A stretch of DNA of 64,000 nt from Anagrus nilaparvatae (Eukaryota > Arthropoda > Insecta > Hymenoptera > Mymaridae): positions 10,850,001 through 10,914,000 of the forward strand of contig JAKSXM010000132.1 of NCBI GenBank assembly GCA_022575985.1, written 5' to 3'. The notes below the pieces were generated by a model. It worked only from the letters and a program-made list of their open reading frames with translations. It was not told where the DNA came from and did no database searches. Shown in pieces: positions 22,315 to 32,660 of this stretch (position 1 is its first letter; the number at the start of each line of letters is the position of its first letter). The translations under genes and the position numbers were made by a program.

Positions 22315-24467
22315 CTACGATATTACTATGAACGAGATTTCTAAAACTAGTCCTCCCATAGATAAAAATTAAATACTACGTCCAAAAAGAAAAAAAAATG
22401 TGGTGTTTTTTGTATTTTTTCATAACAAAAATTTTGGAACAAATTTTCAAATAATTAATTATCAGATTCAAGATATCGAGTAAAAACCATATTTTCAAAT
22501 ATAATTATACTTTCATGGAACTAAATGAAGTATTACACGCAAAAAAAAAATATTGCAGTTTTTTTAATTTATTTATTTTTTTAATTTTGAGAAAAAAATT
22601 TTGACAAATTCGGTATCAGATCCAAAAAATTATTTTAAACAAGCTTTCTAAAACTAGTACTCTTATAGAAATATATTAGGTACTTCGTCCAAAAAAAAAA
22701 ATAATATTTGGTGTTTTTTGTATTTTTTTATGACGAAAATTTTGGGAAAAAAGAATCAGATTCGAGATATCGAGTAAAAATCATACTTTCAAATATAAGT
22801 ATTTTCATGGATATAAATGAAGAATTACATCCAAATTAAAAAAAAAAAAAAAGTAGTTTTAGATTTTTTTATGAAAAAATTTTTGAAAAAAAAATTAGGT
22901 CTTAATTCTATAATGGTTGTGAAGTATCACCGGTTACAATATTTTCAGATATTATAGTACTTTAATGGAATTAAATGAGGTATTACAACCAAAAAATATT
23001 GCAGTTTTTTTAATTTTGAGGAAAAAATTTTGAAAAAATTTGGTATCAGATCCAAAAAATTACTATAAATGAACTTTCTAAAACTAGTACTCTCATAGAA
23101 ATAAATTAGGTACTACGTCCAAAAAGAAAAAATAATTTGGTGTTTTTTGTATTTTTTAAAAAAATTGATTATTATTTTAAAAAAAATTAGGTCTTAATTC
23201 CATAATGTTTGTGAAATATCACCGGTTACTACCGAAGCCGGAAGGTATACTGGTAGGGAGAGAGGGAGAGAGAGAGAGCAAGTTAGGGGACTAGGCCCTG
23301 GTGGTGTAGGACTAGGCAGTGGTGGTGTAGGACATGGGGGCGGTAAAAAGAAAAAAATCTCGCACAAAAAGAACCATAATGGTTTTCCATACGATAATCC
23401 AAATGGTTAACCATAAGGTATATTATTGACCCAAAAAGGTTATTTAAATATTTTCCGATTTTCCAAGATGGCGGACCTATAAGCATTAAAAAAGCAAGTT
23501 TCTGCATTACCTGGGGGGTTTTTGAGGTTGAGAAAAACGTTTTTATGGATGAAAATATTCATTTTTTCACCCCACTATATTTTCCGATTTTCCAATATGG
23601 CGGACCAAATAATACAATAGAATGAACTTTCTACATTACCTGAGGATTTCTGAGGATGAGAGAAACGTTTTCATAGAGAAAAATTTTTATTTTTTTATCC
23701 GAACATATTTTCCGATTTTCCAAAATGGTGGACCAAAAAATACAAAAAAGTGAATTTTCTTCATTTTAAATGTAAAAAATTCAATAGAGAATTAAATGCA
23801 GAAAATTCAATTTTTTGTATTTTTTGGTACACCATTTTGGAAAATCGGAAAATATGTTCGGATAAAAAAATAAAAATTTTCCTCTATGAAAACGTTTCTC
23901 TCAATCTCAAAAATCCCCAAGTAATGTAAAAAGTTCATTCTATTGTATTATTTGGTCCGCCATATTGGAAAATCGGAAAATATAGTGGGGTGAAAAAATG
24001 AATATTTTCATCCATAAAAACGTTTTTCTCAATCTCAAAAACCCCCCAGGTAATGCAGAAACTTACTTTTTTAATGCTTATAGGTCCGCCATCTTGGAAA
24101 ATCGGAAAATATTTAAATAACCTTTTTGGGTCAATAATATACCTTATGGTTAACCATTTGGATTATCGTATGGAAAACCATTATGGTTCTTTTTGTGCGA
24201 GATTTTTTTCTTTTTACCGCCCCCATGTCCTACACCACCACTGCCTAGTCCTACAACACCAGGGCCTAGTCCCCTAACTGGCTCTCTCTCTCCCTCTCTC
24301 CCTACCAGTATACCTTCCGGCTTCGGTAGGTTACATACATACACACACACACACACATACAGAGTTTGTTTTAAAACTTTTTTTTTAGCTTCCTGAGGTC
24401 TCAAAACGTGCTTATATGCCAAAAATTCAAAAACAAAAATTTAACCCATCACAATGGTTGAGGAACC
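22315..24467 (-). mobile_element. MITE family A, copy c, split by a palindrome
   Basis: Internal modules ('actacgtccaaaaagaaaaaa', 'cgagatatcgagtaaaaa', 'tatcaccggttac') run to 23,229, then resume at 24,329 as 'ggttacatacatacacac' to 'ggttgaggaacc' at 24,467. The left end is not clear. Confidence 0.7.
23230..24328. mobile_element. 1.1-kb palindromic foldback element
   Basis: The two arms are near-identical reverse complements over about 540 bp each, centred near 23,779, from TACCGAAGCCGG to CCGGCTTCGGTA. A 6-bp target duplication GGTTAC lies at 23,224-23,229 and 24,329-24,334, and MITE A has that motif once in other copies. The open frames at 23,283-23,507 and 24,053-24,277 are the same sequence read from the two arms and are not independent genes. 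Confidence 0.9.
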
Positions 24468-24627
24468 AAAAAAAACTAATAAAAGGATAAGAATTATTGT
24501 TTATTTGACCTGAAATCTTATTCAAATTCAAAAACAAAAATTTAACCCATCACAATGGTTGAGGAACAAAAAAAAACTAATAAAAGGATAAGAATTATTG
24601 TTTATTTGACCTGAAATCTTATTCAAA
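24425..24627. repeat. 101-bp tandem duplication
   Basis: 'attcaaaaacaaaaatttaa' begins at 24,425 and 24,526 and the units are almost identical, spanning the end of MITE A and its flank. Confidence 0.9.
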
Positions 24628-24851
24628 TTTATATACTTCACGTATATAAATTCTTTACAAAAACTTGAAAAATTTTTTACGTATTCTTAAAAGTTTTTCA
24701 ATACAATTATAAAAAAAAAAAAAAAAAAATTTTTTTTAAAAAATTGAAGACAGGCCTTAATATAAATGTAAAAGTTATTTATTTCAAATATTTATATGCA
24801 AATATGTTGATGAAAATATGTGAAACTTTATGAAACCAAATAATAATTTAA

Positions 24852-26065
24852 GGGACGTTTGGGGTAAATATATAGAAATTTTAGCTGATTTTCAAGGTAG
24901 GATTGTGAAATAACGGATAGAGATATTTGCTTCAAATTTTTTTTATTGTTTACAAATATTTTAAAGATTTGAAAAAAAATTTTTTTTTTTTTTTTTGTGA
25001 CGTCATTTTAGCGTAAGAGAGGTGTGACTGCGTCTCTGAAAACAAAAATTCCAAATTTATGTACATGATATCTTGACTTAGGATAATCTAAAAAAAAAAA
25101 AAAAAAAGTTGGTAAGACTTAAAACACGTACTTTCGGGATGTCGTCGAGTTTTTTCAAAAATATTAATTAGGAACAAAATGGCGGCTACACAAAGTTAAA
25201 ATGAAAAAAAAGACCTATAATTTTCGGACAAAAGCAGCTGCAAAAATTTTTTCAGAACATAAAAAAAAAAAAACTCGACGACATCCCGAAATTGGTACAT
25301 TTATTAAGTTGCTCAGAAAGTTTGAAGTAAATCGGTGCAGAAGTTATCGCGCAATCGTGTACATACTTTTCACAAACACTGTTTCGAGTAAAACGACTTT
25401 AAACTTTTGGAATAATTTTTTCCATACTTTTAGTTATTAAATTATTTTTTTTTTTTAATTATTATTTAAAGAAACTTACAAAAAAAAAATAGACCCAAAA
25501 AATTAAAATTGGTCAAGTAGATTTGGAGAAATCATAATTAGAAGGTGTAAAAACATAGTTTTCTAAATAAGAGTAAATAATTTTTTTTCTTAAAAATTTA
25601 ACAAAACATTTTTTTGTGTGTATATTTAAGTATACTTATAAGTTATCAGTGATTTTTGAGCCATAAAGTTATCCTTCTGGTTTTCACACTGAACTTGTAA
25701 CTGATTTTACCCCTGCTGCTGGGCCGATTTGCTATTTTTTACCATTTTGGCACGGCTAAATTTGGCGTCATAAACCATCGCGAATATTAGCAAAATTTGC
25801 TCATAATTTCTATCAGTGACCAGTTGCGACATGATTTCTAACTATTTAACAGTAGTTAGAAGATATGTAAGATAATATTAGAGCCATACCGTTAAATTTT
25901 ATCAAAAGCACGTTTGACGGCGCCGGCAAAACAGGCTAAAAAATATACTTTGCGGGAGAAATTAAAAAAAAAAATTTTTTTACGTACTCTTGAGACATAT
26001 ATGAAGTGATTTATCTAAAAAAAAAAAAAAATGATTTACGAAAAAATATTTACCCCAAACGTCCC
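24852..26065. mobile_element. piggyBac-type non-autonomous element 2
   Basis: TIR GGGACGTTTGGGGTAAATAT pairs with 26,046-26,065, and TTAA is duplicated at 24,848-24,851 and 26,066-26,069. Homologous through its length to the element at 20,351 ('aaaatggcggct', 'acaggctaaaaaatatact', 'cttgagacatatatgaag'). Confidence 0.85.
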
Positions 26066-26069
26066 TTAA

Positions 26070-27700
26070 TAAAAGCATATTATAATATATGATTTGTAAA
26101 ATTCAATAATTTTTATTTATTTTTATAAAAAATTTTTTGCATTTGTTTAGTTATTTTCTTTTTTAATTTACGCTTAGAAGTGAAATATTTTTTGCATCAA
26201 ATATGATTGCCAAAAAAGTTACGAACTAGTCAAGCAGGCTAAATAATTTAATTAGACCAAGGGATATTATCATTAAACGTAATTACATTTTAATTCTGAC
26301 TTTTATATAAATGTTTAGGTCTACCTCTATTGGAAGCCTAAAATAAGGCATAAAAACTAAAAAATAGACTCAGATAAAATTATTCAGCTTTTTTAAAAAA
26401 TAAATATTGTTACGTGATTTTTAAAGTAATAAAACTAGTTTGTCATCCTTTAATTTTTCTTTCTGATTCTTTTTGTTTCTTGCAGATCCTTTAATTTCTA
26501 AAAAATAATGGTTTCTTTTATTGAATGTATCGGTTCATATCGAAAAAATACTATCGTATCCAATGCTAATAATGCATTAAAATAATATCTTTTTTATACT
26601 ACTACATTTTTTTCAAAAAAAAATAAAACAAGAAAGTAACACAAATCTATATATAAAAATGTAAATTTTAATTCAATTTTTTTAAATTAACAAACTAAAA
26701 CCATAATATTTAAATTTAAATCAAGGATTGTAGAAAGAAAAAAAAATAAATTTCATAAAATGTACACATATGTCACCATATTCTACTAAAACCTTTTTTT
26801 TTTTTGAAAGTACATATAAGCTGATTTAACCAAATGTAAATGCCAAGAATTTTCAGATTCTTTCTGACACTTTATACATCCATACATTATATAAATTTAT
26901 ATATATTGAGAGGAAAATTTTTTATAAAATATCTAGTACAAAAATTTTCTCTTTTATGCAATTTAAAATAAATAAATTCATGTACATATATATTAGCTAT
27001 TCTTTTTAAAATTCCACCTTACTGAAAAATATATGTACACTGAAAAAATTTTAAAATTACTGCAAGAAAATATCTGTGAAAGTCCGCTTGAGGCAAATGA
27101 AAATCTGTATGCGGCAATTGGAAAATATTTTTCAATGCACCATAAAAGGACATGTATATAGTCTCAAATTAATGGAAAAAGGTTTTATACTTAAATGCTG
27201 AATGGTTTTCGTATATATTTTTTATCTTGTAACCAGAGGGTCCAGTAATCGAGAGGGTTAAGGCAAAGGTGAAGGGGGGGGGGGGCTGTAGAAGTTTAAA
27301 GTTAATATTTTTATAGCAGCTTTAATTTTCATTTATATCATTCTGTAGAATTTTGAAACCTACAATTATTTTAGGACTAAAAACGGGAAAGGTATTTCAG
27401 TTTCATAGTCACAGTTTTAAACTGAAATTTTTTGAATACATGTAATAAATGTTGAATATCCAAGAACTTTGCGCAGCGCCGGATTTACTACGTTGGCGCA
27501 GTATCGGAACAGTTTACGGGCCACCACAGTTGCTTTTTATCATTGCGTGCCTACAGGTAATCACAAGCCTGAATACGGCACCGGGTTTGCGGATAAAAGG
27601 TAACTTTGATAAAATAGTATATTAAGTATCAAAGGCACAAAAGTTTTAATATTAGCGTGATCACTAGCACGAGCATAAGCGATATAAGTTTACGCTAGTG
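26070..27700. other. no supported gene
   Basis: AT-rich. A G-run lies at about 27,275-27,287. The stretch 27,470-27,560 is noticeably less AT-rich ('gcgcagcgccggatttactacg') but has no long frame; it may be part of an unrecognised repeat. Confidence 0.4.
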
Positions 27701-27728
27701 TCTAAAGTTTCTCGCCCATGGTGCTTAG

Positions 27729-27848
27729 GCCTAGTCTACATAACCGTACCACACGGTGCTGCCCTATACTATTTGTATAGGAGTCACGTGACGTCGCAAG
27801 CGCATAAGCCTATATCAATAGCATTGGGTTGCGCCATGTAGACTAGGC
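27729..27848. mobile_element. small Harbinger-like MITE 1
   Basis: TIR AGGCCTAGTCTACAT pairs with ATGTAGACTAGGCCT. It touches the next palindrome directly. Confidence 0.65.
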
Positions 27849-28024
27849 CTGGCCCCATCTACAGAAACCGTAAATCTGAGGCGCACCGCAAGCGTGAATG
27901 CAACGCAATGCGCAGAAGATTTTGGGAATTTGGAGTTGCACAGGAGCCGAAATTGATTTCTGCGCATTGCGTTGCGCTCACGCTTGCGGTTGCGACCCCC
28001 TTTTGCGGCTTCTGTAGATGTGGC
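27848..28024. mobile_element. small Harbinger-like MITE 2
   Basis: 'ggccccatctacagaa' pairs with 'ttctgtagatgtggcc', and inner arms 'cgcaagcgtgaatgcaacgc' and 'gcgttgcgctcacgcttgcg' are also inverted. The two palindromes together are flanked by TTA on the left (27,727-27,729) and right (28,025-28,027), the target type of PIF/Harbinger elements. Confidence 0.6.
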
Positions 28025-28147
28025 CTTACAATATTTTTTGCTTACCTAAGCGCAGAACGAGTGTAGAAAATTCTGAGCCAAATTTTACGCACGAGTTTTA
28101 CGCTTGGGAGGAAAAATGATTATTATTTTAAAATTATTTTTTACTTA

Positions 28148-28370
28148 AAACTTATACCTGGGGGTTTTGAGGTTTCTAAATTCAAAATTTAACATAAACA
28201 AATTATATCATTTAAAAAACTTGAATTGAAAAAGGTAAAACTTATAATTTGGTGAGTTGACAATTTTTTATAGTGTTTTTAGCTCTTAGATTAAAAGCTA
28301 TAGTTTTTTTATGTCGATTTTTGAATTTATTTACCTCAGAAAACCCCCGGGTATAAAGTAAAAATACTAT
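28148..28370. repeat. imperfect inverted repeat
   Basis: 'cttatacctgggggttttgagg' at 28,150 pairs loosely with 'cctcagaaaacccccgggtataaag' at 28,333-28,360. Confidence 0.55.
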
Positions 28371-29985
28371 AATTCATTTTTAAATGATATTATTAAAGTA
28401 GGTATAACACGTTCTGTCCATTAAATTTAAAACGAATTTTAAAACAAAAAAAACAAAATCAGAACAAGCACTAAAGCGTTTTTTTCTTAAAAATATTTTT
28501 AAGCACGCTGCAAATTTTTTATTTGCGTGAACATTAGCTGCTATCTCGGAAACTAGAAAATAGAAAACTTGAAATCCAAAATAGAAAATTTGGAGGTAAA
28601 AATTATAGTTTTATTACATATTATTTTATTAACTTGAAAATTTTTAGAAAATTTTAAAAAGAAATTTTGAATTTAGCAGGTTCTTTAAAACATACTAAAA
28701 AATATTTTTCAGGATAAACTTTTACTAAATCATTAAATTCTAAACTTTTTGATGAAATCCCATGCAAGCTTCCGCACTTGTTAAATTTTAAAAAACTACG
28801 TTTTTGCGCTATAACTTTTTATTATGGGCTTGTAGCTACAAATATTTCAACAGTCAAAATTTAGGTAGTTTAAGAATATTGTGTATGTTTCGCAAAATTT
28901 TTCAAAAAAGGAATGTATTAACACCTAGATGGTCTTGTTTTCTTTGTTTTAAATTGTCCACCAATATTCAAGGTTTATTTATTTTAATTTTCTTATTATT
29001 TTATTTTTCACTCGTCACCTTTGGATGACTACAAAAGGCAGCTAAGGCTACCCATCATTAAAAATTAGACACTATTCCCAATCAATCAAGAAACCTCGCT
29101 TCGTTTTTGGACGAAATAGACTGAATTTAAGAAGAATTGCCCATATAAACATAAATATTGATTCTGAAGTATATATAACTATAAAATATATATTTTCAAA
29201 AGATATATTGAGTTTTTTATCCAGGAAAAGATTCCTACAAAATGAGAATGTATACAATGTATCGAAATTGCTATTTTAACTTCAAAATTGTATTTTGTAT
29301 GTATAAAAGAAAAATAGGAGATTTGCAAAAAGATTACAATTTAATGAATAAAAATTGTTGTTACGTATATTTTTATTATCTTTTTTTTACAAAAATCTTT
29401 TACAAAAATTTATATTTACTAACGGAATCTTGGACGCTAGAGAAAAGTAGAATATGATTTCAGTAGTCACGTGAAGCACGCTTTACTCAGCTTATTTTAC
29501 TTTGTTTATTTAATGTATTAATTTATTTAAAATAAAATACTTGTGAATGTTATAACATAACTGTAGGACTGTCTAGGACGCATACTAACAACGCACACTT
29601 ACAAGGTTTTAGGGAGATTCCTCAGAATAGTGTTAATTATTAAAAATTATATTTTTGTCTTAGATAAAAAGTTTTAAAATGCATGGGGTTTAAAATTTAA
29701 TTTTTTACAGTTATTTAATTAAATAATGCCGATATTAATTACTGAAGCTGAATAATTGAGTCAGACCCAATTTTCCAGACCCAAGTTTACTTGTACAAAA
29801 ATTTGATTTAGCCTCACTAAAATATTTTGGATTAAAATATTAAAGAAAATTTGGGAAATTGGTTTTAGGTGAATGAATAAATTCACATGTGATTCAATTT
29901 AAGAAAGTTAATTATTAAAACTCACTTCAATAATTATATTACAAAAATAAATAAATAGTAAATTAGCGGACTGTATTAATAAATA
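28371..29985. other. no supported gene
   Basis: AT-rich with several frames of 60-75 codons on both strands, none with a domain, splice context or composition suggesting coding. Confidence 0.4.
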
Positions 29986-29989
29986 GCTA

Positions 29990-30795
29990 TTTAAACTTCT
30001 AGGAGTTTTGGATTTAAAAATTTGAACAGTTATGAAACTTTTATCAAGTTCAAAAACACTAAAAATTAAAAATCTCAAAAACTACGATAACTGAGCAAAA
30101 AACGCTGCCAAGTAATTGACACTATGGTTTCTCATTAACAAAAACAAAATATTCTTAATGGTCTATTTTACCTAGTAAAAACGATAATTCTAGATATTAG
30201 TACATTCATAGAAAAAAATTAAGTACTACGTCCCAAAAGAAAAAAAAATTGCTATTATTTTTATTTTTTTATGTAAAATATTTTGAAAAAAAAAGAATTT
30301 CAAAAAAAAAAGTTTCAGATACAAAAAATTGACTATAAAAAATATTTCTAAGACTAGTACTCCCACAGAAAAATATGAGGTACTACTTTCAAAAACGAAA
30401 AAAATATTGTGCTGTTTTTTTTATTTTTTAAAGTAAAATATTTTAAGAAAAAAAAGTTCAAAAAAATAAGAGTCAGATTGGAGATATCGAATAATAACCA
30501 TATTTTCAGATAATGGTACTTTCATAGGAAAAAATTAGGTAGTACTAGGTACTTTTTTTAAAACCGGTTTTTTAGCTTCCTGAGGTCTGAAAACGTGCTT
30601 ATATGCCAAAAAATCAAAATTTCACCTATCACAATGGTTTCTCTATGAGAAACCAAAATCTGTGGCTTATTTCACCGGCAGACTTATTTTATTAATTTTT
30701 AAACCGGTTTAATGTCAATTGGTTTGGCGATTCTTGAATCGTTAGGGTAAAGTCAGACAGACACAAACAGAAACACAAATAAATTTTTAAGAGAA
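29990..30795. repeat. dispersed repeat (family of 9,110-9,790) split by MITE A
   Basis: The left part ends 'aaaaactacgataactgagc' and the right part resumes 'tctgtggcttatttcaccggcagac', ending in a cagacagacac run. The left flank from 29,990 ('ctatttaaacttctaggag') is shared with 36,305-36,375. Confidence 0.65.
30103..30654 (-). mobile_element. MITE family A, copy d
   Basis: Ends 'cgctgccaagtaattgacac' and 'ctctatgagaaacc', flanked by A-runs on both sides. The copy at 9,630-9,680 shows the uninterrupted target, with one run of aaaa. Confidence 0.8.
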
Positions 30796-30878
30796 AAATA
30801 CAAAAAAAGCTACATTGTTGAAAATTTTAGAATATTAATTTTAGAAAAACTAAAGAATTGAATCTTACAAGCTAAACA

Positions 30879-31133
30879 TTGCCATGGAGGCTTATTTTTA
30901 ATAGTACTTTGGAAAAAATACAACGGAGCCAATTTAAAGCAATGTTTATCAGTTTGAATAAGACTCGCTTGATTAAAATTTACCCACATCTAAAGTTTCA
31001 TGTGAAAAATGCGGAATTTCAGCAAAAGCTCCCAATTTATTTGACAAGGAAAAAATCCATTGTAGTAATTTTTATTTTATTTTTAATTACTTTATTATTA
31101 CATTTATTTTTATTTGTGAATTGGATATGGTAA
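30879..31133 (+). CDS. doubtful ORF with hydrophobic C-terminus
   Basis: 84 codons. The first 58 residues are basic (FKAMFISLNKTRLIKIYPH...), followed by an aliphatic stretch of about 25 residues at the extreme end, the layout of a tail-anchored protein. AT-rich DNA makes runs of Ile, Leu and Phe by chance, and I see no family, promoter or conserved neighbour, so this may not be a gene. Confidence 0.15.
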   Translation: MPWRLIFNSTLEKIQRSQFKAMFISLNKTRLIKIYPHLKFHVKNAEFQQKLPIYLTRKKSIVVIFILFLITLLLHLFLFVNWIW

Positions 31134-31574
31134 TAATTATCCAAAATTTTTAAAAGTAAATTTTATAATTAAAATGTAAATAAATATACCTTTCGTTAAA
31201 TTTTGATGAAAATATCTTGATGAAATCTAAATGTTTGTATAAAATTATAAAAGCCATAGTTTTACGTCGAATAAAAATAAAATAATAAAGATTGATTTAA
31301 TAAGTTGCATTATTTTTTCAAAATAAATTAAATTAATTTTTAACTTAAAAACAAATGCTAACCCCAGAACTAGATTCTACTATACTACAACTGCCTTAAA
31401 AAAATAAAAGAAGTTTATTATTTTATTCAGGTATAGTACTTTGAAAATTTGACCATTTAAACTATCTATCCAATTCACAAATATTAACTTATATAATAAC
31501 CGTAAAATAAATCTTTAGCTTAAGATTTCGAATGTATTTGCCCAAAAACAACTCCTTATTACGATCTTGGATAA

Positions 31575-32476
31575 GGGTAAATTTAAATGAAGTGAGTGCG
31601 ATTTGTATGGTTGGGTCATCAAAACTGCCCAAAAGTATCTTTTTCTGAAAACGCTACCAAAAATAAGTAACCAGCCCAATTTTTAGCCTCCCAGAGCGAA
31701 ATCTCGATTTTTGGCAGCCATTTTAGTGTTTTTGACTGTCGTAAAAAATGTAAGAAAAATGAGTCATAATTTTTTTAATTATTGCTGTAAAAAACTCACA
31801 TTAGCATGAAAAATTTTTTCCTTTTAAGGTCTGGATAGAAAATTTCCCTGGCTATCCGATTCCGGGGTCAAAAATTTTTTTTGAGTAGATTGAGAATCGG
31901 CTGTTCTTTTTCAAAAGTCGATTTCTCAAATGCCTATTAGTTAAAAATCTTCTAACCAGGCTTAAAATTTTCCTTAAACCTTATATTTTTGGCGAAAAAA
32001 AAATTTCGATGGGAAACTGCTTTTTGGGAGCTCTAGATAAAAAAATAAGTCTGTTTAAGGAAAATTTTAAGCCTGGTTAGAAAATTTTTTACTAATAGGC
32101 ATTTGAGAAATCGACTTTTGAAAAAAAAAACAGCCTATCTTAGCGATTCCTCGCGCATGCGCTACTCAAAAAAAATTTTTGACCCCGGAATTGGATAGCC
32201 AGGGAAATTTTCTATCTGGACCTTAAAAAGAAAAAATTTTTCATGCTAATGTGAGTTTTTTACAGCAATAATAAAAAAAATTATGACTCATTTTGCTTAC
32301 ATTTTTTACGGCAGTCAAAAACACTATAATGGCTGCCAAAAATTTAGATTTCGCTCTGGGAGGCTAAAAATTGGGCTGGTTACTTATTTTTGGTAGTACT
32401 TTCAGAAAAAAACACTTTGGAGCAGTTTTTAAAGACCCGACCATACAAATCGCACTCACTTCATTTAAATTTACCC
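31575..32476. mobile_element. 0.9-kb palindromic foldback element, family C
   Basis: The ends GGGTAAATTTAAATGAAGTG and CACTTCATTTAAATTTACCC are exact reverse complements, and the arms match with small differences to a centre near 32,025. ATAA lies directly outside both ends (31,571-31,574 and 32,477-32,480). Single arms occur at 47,140-47,600 and 63,040-63,530. Confidence 0.88.
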
Positions 32477-32486
32477 ATAAAACACT

Positions 32487-32492
32487 CTCTCT

Positions 32493-32558
<66 letters not shown>
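32487..32558. repeat. (CT)n microsatellite
   Basis: About 35 ct units with two small interruptions. The open frames through it on both strands are artefacts. Confidence 0.97.
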
Positions 32559-32660
32559 GTAACTCAAAAATTTTTAAAATTAAAAATCAAATAAGTAATT
32601 TTTTTATTTATTTTAATAAGCAGCTACACAAGTTTTACAAAAAAAAATGTTATAATTTTA

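Noticed and set aside
23283..24277. Two identical 74-residue ORFs in opposite orientation
   Set aside because: They are the same sequence in the two arms of a palindrome, without domain or conserved start.
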